A stretch of DNA of 64,000 bases, from assembly GCF_000247695.1 (NCBI RefSeq), contig NW_004624742.1:5950671-6014670 (forward strand). Reading direction: 5' to 3'. The notes under the pieces were generated by a model. It had not been told where the DNA came from, did not search any database, and was given only the letters and a program-made list of their open reading frames with translations. The stretch's first letter is position 1. Every line of letters starts with the position of its first letter. This document shows positions 10,785-21,394 of this stretch, one piece after another. The DNA comes from Heterocephalus glaber (taxonomy: Eukaryota; Chordata; Mammalia; Rodentia; Bathyergidae). The translations under genes were made by a program, and so were the position numbers.

Positions 10785-10902
10785 AATAAAGGGAAGCTCT
10801 TTTTTTTTTTTGGTACTGGGGATCGAGCCTGGGACCTTGCACTTGCGAGGCAGGTGGTGGAACCACTGAGCTAAATCTCCAGCCCAATAAAGAGAAGCTC
10901 TT
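10785..10902 (-). repeat. ID element, antisense, with 17-bp target duplication
   Basis: The body at 10802-10885 runs from GGTACTGGGGATCGAGCCTG to GAGCTAAATCTCCAGCCC. The flanks are AATAAAGGGAAGCTCTT (10785-10801) and AATAAAGAGAAGCTCTT (10886-10902), with one mismatch in 17. It lies about 420 bp upstream of the TGFBR3 exon. Confidence 0.93.
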
Positions 10903-11317
10903 AAAAGCCAGGGACTGGATTATATACTTTTTTTATTCAGAGAATGTAATTATTCACATTCAGTTTTTATGCATAGTATTATTGGACCTTTAAGCAATTT
11001 CTTCCACTTTTCTTTGATTTTCTTTCAAGAGAGGAACAATTAAACACAAATGTCAAATGGGAAGTGTCCTCTATCCAGAGGAATATATTCATTACTAGTG
11101 AGTCTAAATGGGCATTTAGGAAATCAAGTATACATCAGAATCATCCCAAAGAAATGTATGAGCTTGGAATTTCAGAAGAATAGGCTAGATATTTTTGTCT
11201 TGGAAACAACTTACTTTAAGAGCTTCTCTGGTGGGTGGGCAGTGGCTTGATTATCTAAAATATCCCCTTTGAGGTAGAATTGCACTGACTGCTTTGTGTC
11301 TGTGATTCCATAAGCAG

Positions 11318-11502
11318 GTCCAGAGCCCAGTGCCCGGTGTGAACTGTCGCCTGTCAATGCCTCCCACCCTGTCCAGGCCTTGTTGGAGACCTTCAGTGTC
11401 CTGTCAGGCTGTGCCAGCAGAGGCACCACCAGGCTGCCGCAGGAGGTGCACGTCCTGAACCTTTGCACCGCTGAGAAGGGGCCTGGCCAGCCACAGAAAG
11501 AG
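11318..11502 (+). CDS. TGFBR3: TGFBR3 (betaglycan) coding exon, N-terminal orphan domain part 1
   Basis: Betaglycan is the membrane-anchored TGF-beta co-receptor. It binds TGF-beta isoforms and inhibins and presents ligand to the type II receptor. This 185-bp exon starts with the last two bases of a Gly codon and then encodes 61 residues, beginning PEPSARCELSPVNASHPVQA and continuing through TFSVLSGCASRGTTRLPQEV to GPGQPQKE. It matches the human and mouse protein as I remember them from just after the signal peptide (about residue 21) to residue 82. Flanks are a CAG acceptor (11315-11317) and a GAG/gtaggt donor (from 11503). Conserved cysteines fall at about 28 and 52. Differences I note from the remembered human protein are an N-A-S glycosylation sequon near residue 34 and a Cys where human has Arg70. 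The exon is phase 1 to phase 0, so skipping it would break the frame. It is probably exon 3 in human numbering. Confidence 0.97.
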
Positions 11503-11964
11503 GTAGGTGTGGGTGTGAGCCTTCAGTTCTTACCCTCTGAGTCTGTAAAGATGCTTTTCTGAAGAAAATGTTATATTTCTTCTCTTCTGGACTCAACAAG
11601 GATTCTCATGTATGAACACAAGACGGAGCAAGAATTAAAATAATGGATTGTTCTGTGACCTGGGCAACTGTAAGACCAGAGATCACGTAGCTCTCCCATG
11701 ATTTTGAGAAAACAAGGGGCCATTTCTCTGTAATTGTAAGGTGTCTTCCCAGCCTTGCCTGTGACCTCTTTGTCTTCTTTCCTTGCTTTGTCTTATGAGC
11801 CTGTTACTCCTGCAGGGAGTCAGGGGGTAATGGGATCACTCTAAAAGAAGGATGGCAATATTTGTGCTTCCATGAAAATCCCCTATGGCAGCTCTCTGTT
11901 GCTGTCCAGGCAGATCCTTGAAGATGGTGGTGATCTTGGTAGTGATGGTGAGGATGATGGTGTA

Positions 11965-12095
11965 AGGTCATAGCTACTCAGTATTTACTCCGAGCTCAGC
12001 ACTTTGTGAGTCACTTATACACTACTCCATGAGGTCCTGTCATTTTACAGGTGATAAAACGGGTGCACAGATAACTCAGTTGCTCCAGGTCATCA
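11965..12095 (-). repeat. MIR SINE fragment, antisense
   Basis: ATAGCTACTCAGTATTTACT, GAGCTCAGCACTTTGTGAGT, GTCATTTTACAGGTGATAAA and TTGCTCCAGGTCATCAC follow the antisense MIR order. Confidence 0.7.
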
Positions 12096-13494
12096 CTATC
12101 AGAAAGAAATGAACTCCTTTTTTCTGTAACTCAAAAAATGGCCTAGATGATGGGCAAATGGTCATGATTCTTCTTTAAGAGGATAGATTTTCTGACAAAA
12201 GAACACACAGTTGTCATTCTTTCTGTTTTTTTTTTTTTTTTTTTGCTTCAGTGTGTCACAAATGTTAATCACTCAGACATTATTTTTCTAAGGAGAAAGA
12301 AAGCGCAGTAAATCCTGATCATGGTGAAGTATGGGAAAACTAATGCAGAATGAAATTTATCTTTTAGTTTTCTCCTGGTCAAGAAAATAAATTTCCACAA
12401 CCATTTGTTTATGTGCCTCCACCACCCTGTCTTTTAGGCAGAGTAGGAAAAGGAGAGGCATGAGGCATCCAGAAGGGAAAGCAAATGGAGTTTAATCTCA
12501 TGAAAGTGTGCAGAGTTGGCTCATTTCAAAGACAGATCATCTAACCTTTCTAGCTCCACTGGAAATTATTGTTAATACTCTTGGTTGCTTGCCATTGTTG
12601 CTGCAACACATATTTCAGGTCAGATTTCTTTATCCCCTTAATGCATCTTTAATTCTTAACTTATGGGGGAGAGTTTGTGGTGGGAGGGAAGGGAGGAGAG
12701 GAGGAAATGCAGTTCCTATGAGGCGTTGCTGACTCTAGCAATTCTTCAGCAGCAATAATTACTCATTTTATATATGCTTCTCTCAGAGGAACTAAGAAGA
12801 AACAGAAAGTCCAGGCCGTTACAGAAGCAGTATCAGCCCCAAATTCTTGATGTTAAATTGTGCGGCACTGTTGTTGGCTCTGAAAATAAATTTAATAAGA
12901 CTCCTGGAGGAGAAGAGAAACACCTCAAGCAAGAATAGCAGAACTCTCCCACCCTGGAACTCAGTTTAAGACATGGCAGTACTATAGATGCATAAAATGA
13001 GCTGGCATCAAGGGATGTAATGTGTTCAGGGAGAAGAGAAGAAAGAAGGCCTATGGAGGATGTCTCAAACTTGTTTGAAAACCTGAACATTGTTCTTCAG
13101 TATCTGCATAGTCTATGTACACTTTGGGATTAGTGATTTGACGGCATTTCTGAGAATGGGCAACTAAGGGAAATTGCACTATTTCTTTTTTGGGGACATT
13201 TGAGAATTAGATGGTTGTAGGTCAATCCTATTTGAAAAGATGATTGGGATAATAGAACTTTGGAAATTCCATCCGGCTCTGATGTGATCTCATACTGTAG
13301 AACTCAGAGTATTTTTCATAGGCAGAGTAAATGTGGAGGGTAACATCAGACAAGGAGAGAATAAGAAAGAGAGAGTTTGGTGGTGAATGGCAAGATGGGG
13401 CTAGAAAAGTGTTGCATACTCCTGACTCCCTCATCCATTGAGTATGTAGAGACAGTACTGCAGTTGTGTGCAAATAACTTTGAAAAATCACTTG
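12096..13494. other. Intron without recognised gene
   Basis: It holds a pure T-run at about 12226-12244. The remainder is unique-looking. The G-rich patch at 12664-12710 is not repetitive. No coding or RNA gene is supported. Confidence 0.5.
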
Positions 13495-14015
13495 AGTCAT
13501 GAAACGCAGTGATTCCACTCTAGGTATGTACCCAAGAGAAAAAAAACAACATAGATCCCACACTATAACCTTCATGTGTATATTCATATCAGCCTTATTC
13601 ATCATACTCAGAAAGTGGAAACAACTTGAATGTTTTTTCCTCAGATGAATGGATAATGTAGTATATCTGTACAGTGGAATGTTATTTGACAATACAAAGG
13701 AATAGAGACCTGATATGTGCTGTAATATAGATGAGTCTTAAAAATACTATGCTAAGTAAAAGATGGGCATAGCAAACTCTATAATTCCATTTGTATGGAA
13801 TAGCCAGAATACACAGATTTATAGAGACAGAAAAGAGATGAGTGGTGGCTTAGAACTAAATGGGGGGAAAGGAGGAAGTAGGAGTTGACTGCTAATGGAT
13901 ATAGATTTTTGGGGGGGTGGGGGGTAAAAGTATTCTAAAATTAAATTATGGTAACGATTGCACAATCCTGTGAGTATACTAAAAAGTGTTGAATTATGAA
14001 GCAGTGACTTGATGA
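13495..14015 (+). repeat. L1M 3' end, sense
   Basis: The end of ORF2 and 3' UTR of an ancient L1. Landmarks are CAGTGATTCCACTCTAGGTA, CAGATGAATGGATAATGTAG, TACAGTGGAATGTTATTTGA, a G-rich tract at 13910-13924 and TATACTAAAAAGTGTTGAAT near the end. The 154-codon minus-strand reading frame at 13228-13692 is mostly its antisense shadow. Confidence 0.8.
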
Positions 14016-16992
14016 TCACATTAGACCTGCCAGCATTATAATTAGCCCGTAAAGTTTACCTTCACTCAGTTCACTTTTTAAAAAAATAACAAAATTGCTT
14101 CCTCCTACAACCTAAGCTCACCCAACTCTTCATTATTCTTAATGGATAACTTGATTTTTATAGATATATGAGCTATGTTAGAAATGACAGCTGGTCTTTT
14201 GGGGTGGGTATTAGTGGGAGGATCTGGGACAACCTTTGTGCAGTCACTATCAGATAGTTAAGGCAGATATTTTTAAGATGAAATAAGTACTGTTGCTTAC
14301 AAATTAGCAGAAGAATTACCATGCTGGCTCCAAGCCACACTTGACCTTGACTCTGGTGACTACAGTAGTTGTTTTTCATGTCATCCTATGTGAAGGAGTT
14401 ACTAAATCAGCCCCATTTCCCCTTGGCTTGTCAGTGGTGCAGGAACAACATCCAGATCTGTAATAAATCCCCTTTTCTCGCTTTGTACTAAACTCCTACC
14501 TCCCAGGTGCCTTAAGGTCCTGCAGCTGAGGAGAAGTTTCTTGTTTTCCTGAGTAGAGGAGATTGACAGAGCCTAAGGGGAGGGAGTAACTGCAGCAGGT
14601 GGATAAGATTTGGGGAAATAGTTATGCTTAAATTGGACAAATGATTGTATTGGCTGGCAGAGGGTTTGTACCAGAAACACACTTGTTTCAGCCATGTCTG
14701 GAAGCCCTCCATACCAAAGCACTGCTCTCCCGCTGGCCTGTCTGCTGGTTTCTCATCAGGACAGCGAGACCTAGAGTTGTATTTTCCATGTGAGACCACA
14801 CTTCTCATTTGTAATCATTGGTTTTGGAAACAACAGCCCTGGAAGTGAACAGGAAAATAGAAAAAGACTCTGGCAGAGGAGGGAAGAAGAGAGTAAACAG
14901 CCCTGATAGATTGGATTTGTCTTTTAGAATAAATAAAGAGCTCTAAACTCCCAGTGCCCTTTGCCTGTAGTAAAATATGCCCCTTCCCTTTCTGTGAGCC
15001 TCTGAAATTTGGTCCCTCCCCTGATCCCGGATTCCTGAGAAGGGTTATAGCACCATCAGAAGCTTGTTTACAGTAACATGCTTTCATTAGTTGCTGGAAT
15101 GGCAACAATTTTGTTTCCTATCTTCCAATTTTTGCTTGTGATCTGCTTTTATGTAGTGGTCTGTGTCTTTTCTGCTTCCATCGTGTCTTAATTGCTTGCT
15201 TATTATGAAAAGCTGCTACTAGCCCCTAGTTAGCCGTTACACATGAGTATGAAAGATATGGGCATTTACATTTATGTATTTGTTCTGCCATTAAAGGAGG
15301 GACTGTTAATGGGTGTACCAGAGGCTCGCTGTAGGGTGGAGTGAGAATTGGGAGGCTCCATTGATATGGGAAAGGGGCCAGGTTTAATAACTTCACCCAT
15401 CAGAAAGCCCATGCCTTCCGTACTTTTATATGCTTGCTTCTCTGCTTCGTCCCAGAAGATTTGGGATGGGTTCCAACAACAGACATACCAACAATGTCAG
15501 CAGAAGTACAAAATGAGAACCAAAAAAAAAAAGAAGAGTGTAGTTTGTTGGCTGTGTGGGTTAATGTGGTTGCTATGAGTTTGAAATTTGGCTCCAAGCT
15601 TCTTGGCAGGCATGGCCCAATGGGATGTGTGGTTAATCACACATGTGGCTCTAAATCACTTTGACTTTGTACCTTCTCTGAGGACTGTGGCATGAACTTG
15701 TTCCTTTCTTGGTTCTTTTGAGGACAGGAAAAGACCACAATTAGGAGAAAGAAAAGGAAGTAAGCACATCTAAAATGTTAACTGTTCTGCTTGCCTTTTT
15801 TTTTTTTTTTAAATCAGCTTCTTTATTCTCCATGTAACAGTGGTAGAGATTACATGCCTGTTGTGGGCCATCCCCTTGCTGGGCACTTGCATTACTTCTG
15901 CCAGTCCTCAGAACCTGAAAGGAAGGTTACACTGTTTAGGCAGAAGAGGACACTTGCACTATGGGAGGCGGTTAGTCTTGGAGCCAGCCTCTGAGTGGTG
16001 TATGTTGATGGTGCAGTTCATGTTTTTTTTCCATACCTAGACATGGCACTCTTTTACTTTGTTCCAGGCTGCAAACCTGCTCACCAAGCCAGATCAGCTC
16101 TATTAGTTATGTGAGCTGGCAGGTTTTAGGGGAGGGTTTGGGTCATAGCTCAAAACTTGCCACAGCTCTTTCCAATCCTTGGTGTCCCTCCTATTCCCCT
16201 GGGGATTTTCAAGAGTGTTAAGGTTGGTCTGTGTGTGGCAGTGTCTCTTTTTTCCTTTCTTTGGTTTAGGATTATCATTCCAAATGTCAGTAATTATAAA
16301 ATGCAGGGCTGAGCTCAAGAGCCATTGATCTTTATTTGGCCGCTAATCTCTACACTAAATGTCACCGCCAAGGGGATGTTTGTCTATTTTTGTAGTTAAT
16401 CAGCTCTGTAATGCTTTCAGCAGCCTTCAAAATAAGTCACCTGTCCTCTGCCTACAATTCAGTACTTCTTTTAACCAAACTTGCTTTAACTGTGGAAGGG
16501 AGAACTGGTGCATTGAGAGATTTCCTGCTGAGAATAAAGTGTAAGAACTACAATATGGGACTTGGCCATCTGATTTAACATCTCTGCTTACTTTAAGAAT
16601 TTTGGTAGTTTGGGAGATAGCTGCCTGTCCACCTGTCTACCTCATCTTCCTACTTACTCATCTGTCCATCTATAGTCTTTCCTCCTGTTTCTACAATATT
16701 AATAGATAGTCAGCCTTCTCTTCTTTTTCTCCCTCAGTTATCAAAGCAGAGAAAGTACTCAGAGAGGGAGGCAGTGGGTGTGTATTTTGCCTGTAACCAT
16801 CACCACTGAAAGAAATGATGTACAGTTTCAAGGCTGGCTTTTTAGAAAGCACATATAGAATAAAAACATCAAATAAACACTAGCAAGCTAGCTATGTTTC
16901 TTTATCAGGGGCATTTTTTCCCTGTGTTGTTAATTCATGTTAATTCCCAATGTTAGTCTTATATTTACGCAGGGGGAAAAAATCCCCAAACT
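14016..16992. other. Long unique intronic stretch
   Basis: About 3 kb with no repeat that I recognise apart from the T-run at 15797-15811. The low transposon load compared with the rest of the window, and balanced composition around 16260-16560, make it a reasonable place to look for conserved non-coding elements. No coding exon is supported. The reading frames at 15348-15664 include a Lys-rich stretch read from an A-run. Confidence 0.5.
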
Positions 16993-17105
16993 CCAGTGCT
17001 AATTTTTTTTTTTTTTTGGTACTGGGGATCAAACTTGGGACCTTGTGCTTTCGAGGCAGCCAGTGGAACCACTAAGCTAAATCCCTAGCCCCCCCAGTGC
17101 TAATT
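16993..17105 (-). repeat. ID element, antisense, with target duplication
   Basis: The body at 17005-17093 runs from GGTACTGGGGATCAAACTTG to AGCTAAATCCCTAGCCCCC. It is flanked by perfect 12-bp CCAGTGCTAATT at 16993-17004 and 17094-17105. Confidence 0.93.
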
Positions 17106-18722
17106 ATTTTGTGACATCAAGTGTCAAAGTAAACTCCTCACACACAGACACTGAATATGGGTGAAATTCAGTTTTTAAACAAGTACCTTTCATATATAAG
17201 CTCTGCCTGATGTTTGTTTAAAAAGGTTGTTATGGAAATCACCCCAGTGTGACAGGTTAGCTGATGTCTGAGCTGACCATTTTGTCACAGATGTACTTTG
17301 GATACACTGAATTTCCCCAAAGATGTCTCTCTCCCGCTCTCCCTTTTCCCACCCCCTTTGTCCTCTCCTCCCCTCCTTGTATTCACTGAGTAGTCCTGTC
17401 GAAATGATTTCATTACTGTCAAAGGCAGCTGTATCTCTCACATAGGATCAGAGGACCTAAATGAATAGGACATCCACATCATTTAAAAAGAGCCACCTCT
17501 TCACTTGAAGACACGGCAGGCTGTTTAAATGATGCTGCCCTGCTGGGCAGTGTGAAGGGGTCGATCCAGTTCTGGATAGAGGAACAGGGGGGAGGACAGC
17601 AAGACAGATTGTTGTATCAGAGAACAGCAAGACAGGTTGTTCCAAAGTTGTTGTAGCAGAGGACAGTGCAAGCCAGGCTTGGGACTGGCCGTGTCAGTCA
17701 AGAATGGTTTCTCACATGCTAGGGGAGATGTGTGATCTGAAATTACATCTAACTCTCAAATAAGAATTCTCTAAAAACCCAGTCTTAAAATTTTAGAAAA
17801 GTGAAAGCAGACATTAAATATTAGTAAACGTCAGGATTAGCAAACAAACAAGGACCCGGACTAAGTCAACAGTGTTCCTGCTAGCTATATCACTTTGGCC
17901 CTGTTATTGACCATAGGAGGATCCAGGTGCTGCAAACCACAGCCCTAGGAAACCACAGCCCCTGGGGCCACCATGGGGATGGAGCCTGTTTGAACTCTAC
18001 CACTGTAGTGTGAGGTAATGCTGGGTTATGTTGTATGCTGGCTAGAGGCTGCCAGATTGAAAAAGGCTCTTTTATTATCGCCTCTTCCTGGGGATGGAGA
18101 AGAGACTGCCCTGACCCCTTTTAAAATTTGTTCAGCAGCAGCATTTCCCAACCAGCACAGTGTTTTGTCTCCTTAGAGGTCAGGGTTACAACCCTGACCC
18201 ACACTGCTGTTGTCATGGCAACTGCTCTGGACTTTCTTAATTTCCTGAAAATCTTGTTCAAAAATATTTCTACAAGAATACCCTCCACATTTGAAAATAT
18301 GACTTTTTTGCTCTTAGAATTTTTTTGGAGAGTATAAAAAAAGAGCCAAAGTAAGGAACAGGTCTACAAATCTGAGACCCAGATGTGCCGATTGGGCAAA
18401 TGCCCAATTTGTGTGTGTGCAGAAGATACAATTATCCAACTTGTGTTTCTTGTTTCCAGCGCTTATCTGCTGTTTTGACATTTTGTTTGAGAATAAAAGG
18501 AAATTTAACTGCTAATATCTCTAACTTGAACATTCATATTCTACAGAAATATTTGTTACCTTCCATTCTTCCCTCCACTGTGTTTTCTAAATATTTGTGT
18601 GCAAATTAACATATTTTAATTATTTTACTTTTCTTCCTCTCAGGACAAAGGCCATGTGTAATCTTCAGGGTTGTTAAGCACTGCTACCTGGTTTTCCTTT
18701 TCCCTTTCCACCTGTTTTGGGG
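17106..18722. other. Intron without recognised gene
   Basis: Unique-looking apart from a short imperfect tandem repeat at 17594-17672 and a small duplicated AAACCACAGCCC at about 17935-17963. The stretch 17320-17390 is C/T-rich. Confidence 0.5.
17594..17672. repeat. Short imperfect tandem repeat
   Basis: GGACAGCAAGACAGATTGTT, then GAACAGCAAGACAGGTTGTT, then GTTGTTGTAGCAGAGGACAG. This is two and a half copies of a unit of about 28-40 bp with an insertion in the second. Confidence 0.6.
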
Positions 18723-18910
18723 TTTTTTTTTCCTAGTGGTGCTAGGATCCAATCCAGGAATGGTCTATCACTGAGCTATATCCCTTAGCCTTTTTATTTT
18801 TTATTTTGAGACAGGCTCTCATTAAGTTGCCCAAGCTGACCTCAAACTCAAGTTCCTCTTTTCTTAGCCTTCTGAGTAGCTGGTATTACAGGTGCCACCA
18901 TGCCTGTCTC
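18723..18910 (-). repeat. B1-dID dimeric SINE, antisense
   Basis: The ID half is GTGGTGCTAGGATCCAATCC to CTGAGCTATATCCCTTAGCC, followed by a T-rich linker. The B1 half is GAGACAGGCTCTCATTAAGT to TGGTATTACAGGTGCCACCA. Confidence 0.8.
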
Positions 18911-19139
18911 TCAAGAGTTCTTGATTGAAGCACAGTCATTGGCTTCTGTTTTCCTCTGTCTGCTCTCTCCAAGGTGGCTTTTTCTGTTCTTAGGATTCTA
19001 GTCGTCACTACCTTCCTGTGACTCTCAGAACTCTCTGTGGGCTTTACAAGTAGAGCTCCAGTCAGGACTCTGCAGCACCCCACCTCCTGGTCTTTTCTTG
19101 AACTCCTGGGTACTCTAGGCATAGGAGTGGCTATCACTA

Positions 19140-19325
19140 TGGTTCAGACACAGGATTAATCTCAGCTTTTGTCACTTCTCAATCATGTGGCCCTGTTGCA
19201 TGATTTAATTCTGTGAGCCCCAGCTTCCTCACCTATGAGAAGGAGATGATAGAGGGTTTGCTGACTACTGAGAGACGTCTCTGTACAATTAAGGCTGGCA
19301 CCTGGGCCTGGCACACAGCTAGTTA
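19140..19325 (+). repeat. MIR SINE, sense
   Basis: TGGTTCAGACACAGGATTAA, TGGCCCTGTTGCATGATTTA, CCAGCTTCCTCACCTATGAG and CTGGCACCTGGGCCTGGCAC follow the sense MIR order. Confidence 0.7.
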
Positions 19326-19679
19326 ACAATGCTTCTTACTGTCTTTAAAGTAGAATTCAAGGAATTTCCTAAGCCAGTTCTCCTTACTCCAATGCTGGCT
19401 TTTCAGGCAGTTTCCTTGTCCTATCAGTGTTACCTTTACCATCCTTCTTCAGAGTTTGGAACGATTGAGGATTTACCCATTCAAGCTCTGTATTTGATCA
19501 ATCACCAAATTTTATTGCCATTCCCTGTGCAGTTTCCCTTGAATTTCTCTGTTCCTCTCTATCCTGCAACACAGCCTTCACCCATCTTCTGGGACTGGCA
19601 TTTTCAACTTAGGCCCTGATTCTTTCCATCTTGCTTGGGAACCATCTCATAAACCAATCTTCTCTGAATACTCCTCCCA
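19326..19679. other. Intron, possible L2-derived, unassigned
   Basis: Pyrimidine-rich text such as CCTTCACCCATCTTCTGGGA and TCCATCTTGCTTGGGA is reminiscent of sense L2 but not diagnostic. No gene is supported. Confidence 0.35.
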
Positions 19680-19990
19680 TAATTCATTTGTTCACAGACC
19701 TGTTGATGAGCTACTTGCTAAGAACCTACTGTGTGCCACTCTGGTAGTATTACTCATTCTGTTTTCAGCACCTATATTGGGATTAGAGAATAAATATATT
19801 GCAGTATCGTAAATAATATGACTAACATATTAACCAAATTTTGCAGAATCTGAACAAAGGGAGTGGTAAATCTACCTGGAGGTGAAGGAAAGATTTCCAG
19901 AAGACAGAGCATTTGAGGGAGGGCTTGGAGCTGGAGGCCTCAGTATCCAGAGGGAAGAACAGAAACCAAGTGTGGAGGAAAGTTCTCCCA
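19680..19990 (-). repeat. L2 LINE remnant, antisense
   Basis: AATTCATTTGTTCACAGACC, AGAACCTACTGTGTGCCACT, AGCATTTGAGGGAGGGCTTG and AGAGGGAAGAACAG match antisense L2 landmarks in order. Confidence 0.5.
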
Positions 19991-20069
19991 TGTACACAGT
20001 GTAGTTGATTTACAGAGAGTGGAAGACTGTAGTCATTGTACCAAGTCCTGCTTGCTGCCTATTTCAATT

Positions 20070-20488
20070 TTTTAAATAGTTATTGAGATACCATTTATAT
20101 ACCATAAAGTTCACCTGTTTAAAGTATACAAGTCAGTGGCTTTTCGTATTTATAGAGGTGTGCAGCAAGTACCACAGTCTAATTTTAGGATGTTTTCTTT
20201 ACCTCTGAAAAGGAACTTTGTACTTGTTAACAGTTATTCCCCTATTTTCTGTGTGCCCCCTGCCCACCCCAAGGCAACCACTGATCTACTTTCTGGATTT
20301 CCATATTCTGCGCATTCAAATAAATGGAATGGTGCAATATGTGCTCTTTTGTGATAGGCTTAGCATAATTTATTGAGATTTGTTTAGGTTGTAGCATGTA
20401 TCCATTATTTCATTCCTTCTTATTCTTGAATAGTATTCTACTGTATGGTTGTACCATGTTCCCTTTATCCACTTATCAATCTGATTCC
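20070..20488 (-). repeat. L1M fragment, antisense
   Basis: ACCATTTATATACCATAAAG, TTCACCTGTTTAAAGTATAC, CAACCACTGATCTACTTTCT, AATGGAATGGTGCAATATGT and TAGTATTCTACTGTATGGTT form a well-known ancient antisense L1 3' region. The same region recurs at 40598-40970. Confidence 0.85.
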
Positions 20489-20648
20489 TGTTTTTGTAAA
20501 TAAAGTTTGATTAGGATGCAACCACACCCATTTGTTTATATGTTCTCTGTGGCTGCTTGTTTACTACAGGGGCAAAGTTGAATACTATGAATACAAAGCC
20601 TTTAAATATTTACTGTTTGGCCTTTTGCAGAACGAGCTTGCTAACCCC
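20489..20648. mobile_element. hAT-type DNA transposon remnant (MER3-like)
   Basis: TTTTTGTAAATAAAGTTTGA, ACCACACCCATTTGTTTATA, GTGGCTGCTTGTTTACTACA and TTTACTGTTTGGCCTTTTGC match a common mammalian non-autonomous hAT element whose end reads like GCCGACCCCTG. The exact family name is uncertain. Confidence 0.65.
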
Positions 20649-20747
20649 CGGGATAGAGGATGGACAATGGTGGGTGGGAGTGGGTTGGAGCTTAGAAGTG
20701 GAAGATGAAACTGGAAAGGCCACACAAGTAAGGATTTGGACTCACTC

Positions 20748-20842
20748 CTGTGGATCAGTGTTTGTCAAAGTGTATATGGTATGTGAAGCCCCTCTATCTG
20801 AATCTCTTGCAGATGCTTAAGAGTCCAAATTCTAGGACCTCA
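20748..20842. mobile_element. MER5-like hAT remnant
   Basis: GATCAGTGTTTGTCAAAGTG and AGTCCAAATTCTAGGACCTC, with the internal part lost, match a MER5-type non-autonomous hAT element in outline. Confidence 0.45.
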
Positions 20843-20844
20843 CC

Positions 20845-20966
20845 CCTGGGTGCCATGGCATGCACCTGTAATCCTAGCTATTCAGGAAGCTGAGGCAGGA
20901 GGATTGCTTGAACCTAGGAATTTGAGATCAGCCTGGGCAACCTAGTGAGACCATCTTTTTTTCCCC
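20845..20966 (+). repeat. B1 SINE, sense
   Basis: GGGTGCCATGGCATGCACCT, GGAAGCTGAGGCAGGAGGAT and GATCAGCCTGGGCAACCTAG. It forms an inverted pair with the B1 at 21053. Confidence 0.85.
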
Positions 20967-21052
20967 CTAAACTTCTATCTTAACTCTCCCAGGCCTTGCT
21001 TGATAGAAGCCTTTGTTTAAGTCTTACCTCTTCAGCAGTCCTCTGTTTTCAG

Positions 21053-21171
21053 ACCATGTCTCCCTATGTGGTTTAAACTGGTCCTGCACTCACTAAGTAG
21101 CTGAGGCTGGCCAAGCTCACTGTGGCTCCCAGTGCTGGGATTATAGGTGAGTGCCACCACACCTGGCCTCA
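21053..21171 (-). repeat. B1 SINE, antisense
   Basis: CAGACCATGTCTCCCTATGT to CAGTGCTGGGATTATAGGTG and CCACCACACCTGGCC. It is somewhat decayed in the middle. Confidence 0.75.
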
Positions 21172-21276
21172 GCAACCCCTTTTTCTGATTCCTTTACCCT
21201 ATCTGCCCCTCTCTTTGTAAAACATTGCTCTGAATTCTCCACTACCCCTACCACACTCTGAACCTTTGCAGAGCAC

Positions 21277-21394
21277 AGAATTCAATTTTGTTGTTGTTGT
21301 TGTTGTTTTTGGTACCAGGGATTGAACTTGGGACCTTGTGCTTGTAAGGCAGGCACCGGAACCGCTGAGGTAAATCCCAGGCAGAATTCAGTTT
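21277..21394 (-). repeat. ID element, antisense, with (TTG)n tail
   Basis: The body (within 21289-21382) runs from GGTACCAGGGATTGAACTTG to GAGGTAAATCCCAGG. The tail side has evolved into TTGTTGTTGTTGTTG. The target duplication is AGAATTCAATTT (21277-21288) against AGAATTCAGTTT (21383-21394). Confidence 0.9.

Larger units (their letters stand above)
1..11317 (+). other. TGFBR3: TGFBR3 intron (3' part), upstream of first visible coding exon
   Basis: This is intron upstream of the betaglycan exon at 11318. It should separate the exon carrying the start codon and signal peptide, which is outside the window, from the first exon seen here. The intron interrupts a Gly codon after its first base (phase 1), because the exon begins with GT followed by CCA GAG CCC. 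The 3' end has a plausible branch site CTGAC at 11285-11289 (A at 11288, 30 nt before the exon), a moderate pyrimidine tract and a CAG acceptor at 11315-11317. The rest is transposon-derived or unique non-coding DNA, itemised separately. The intron identity is inferred from the exon. Confidence 0.9.

Noticed and set aside
11380..11562. 60-codon frame beginning inside the first TGFBR3 exon and running past it
   Set aside because: The exon part is real, but reading through the gtaggt donor into intron is not. The true coding segment is 11318-11502 and starts upstream of this frame's first codon.
13228..13692. Longest open reading frame (154 codons, minus strand)
   Set aside because: It runs antisense through an ancient L1M 3' end and adjacent AT-rich sequence. 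There is no domain and no splice or promoter context.
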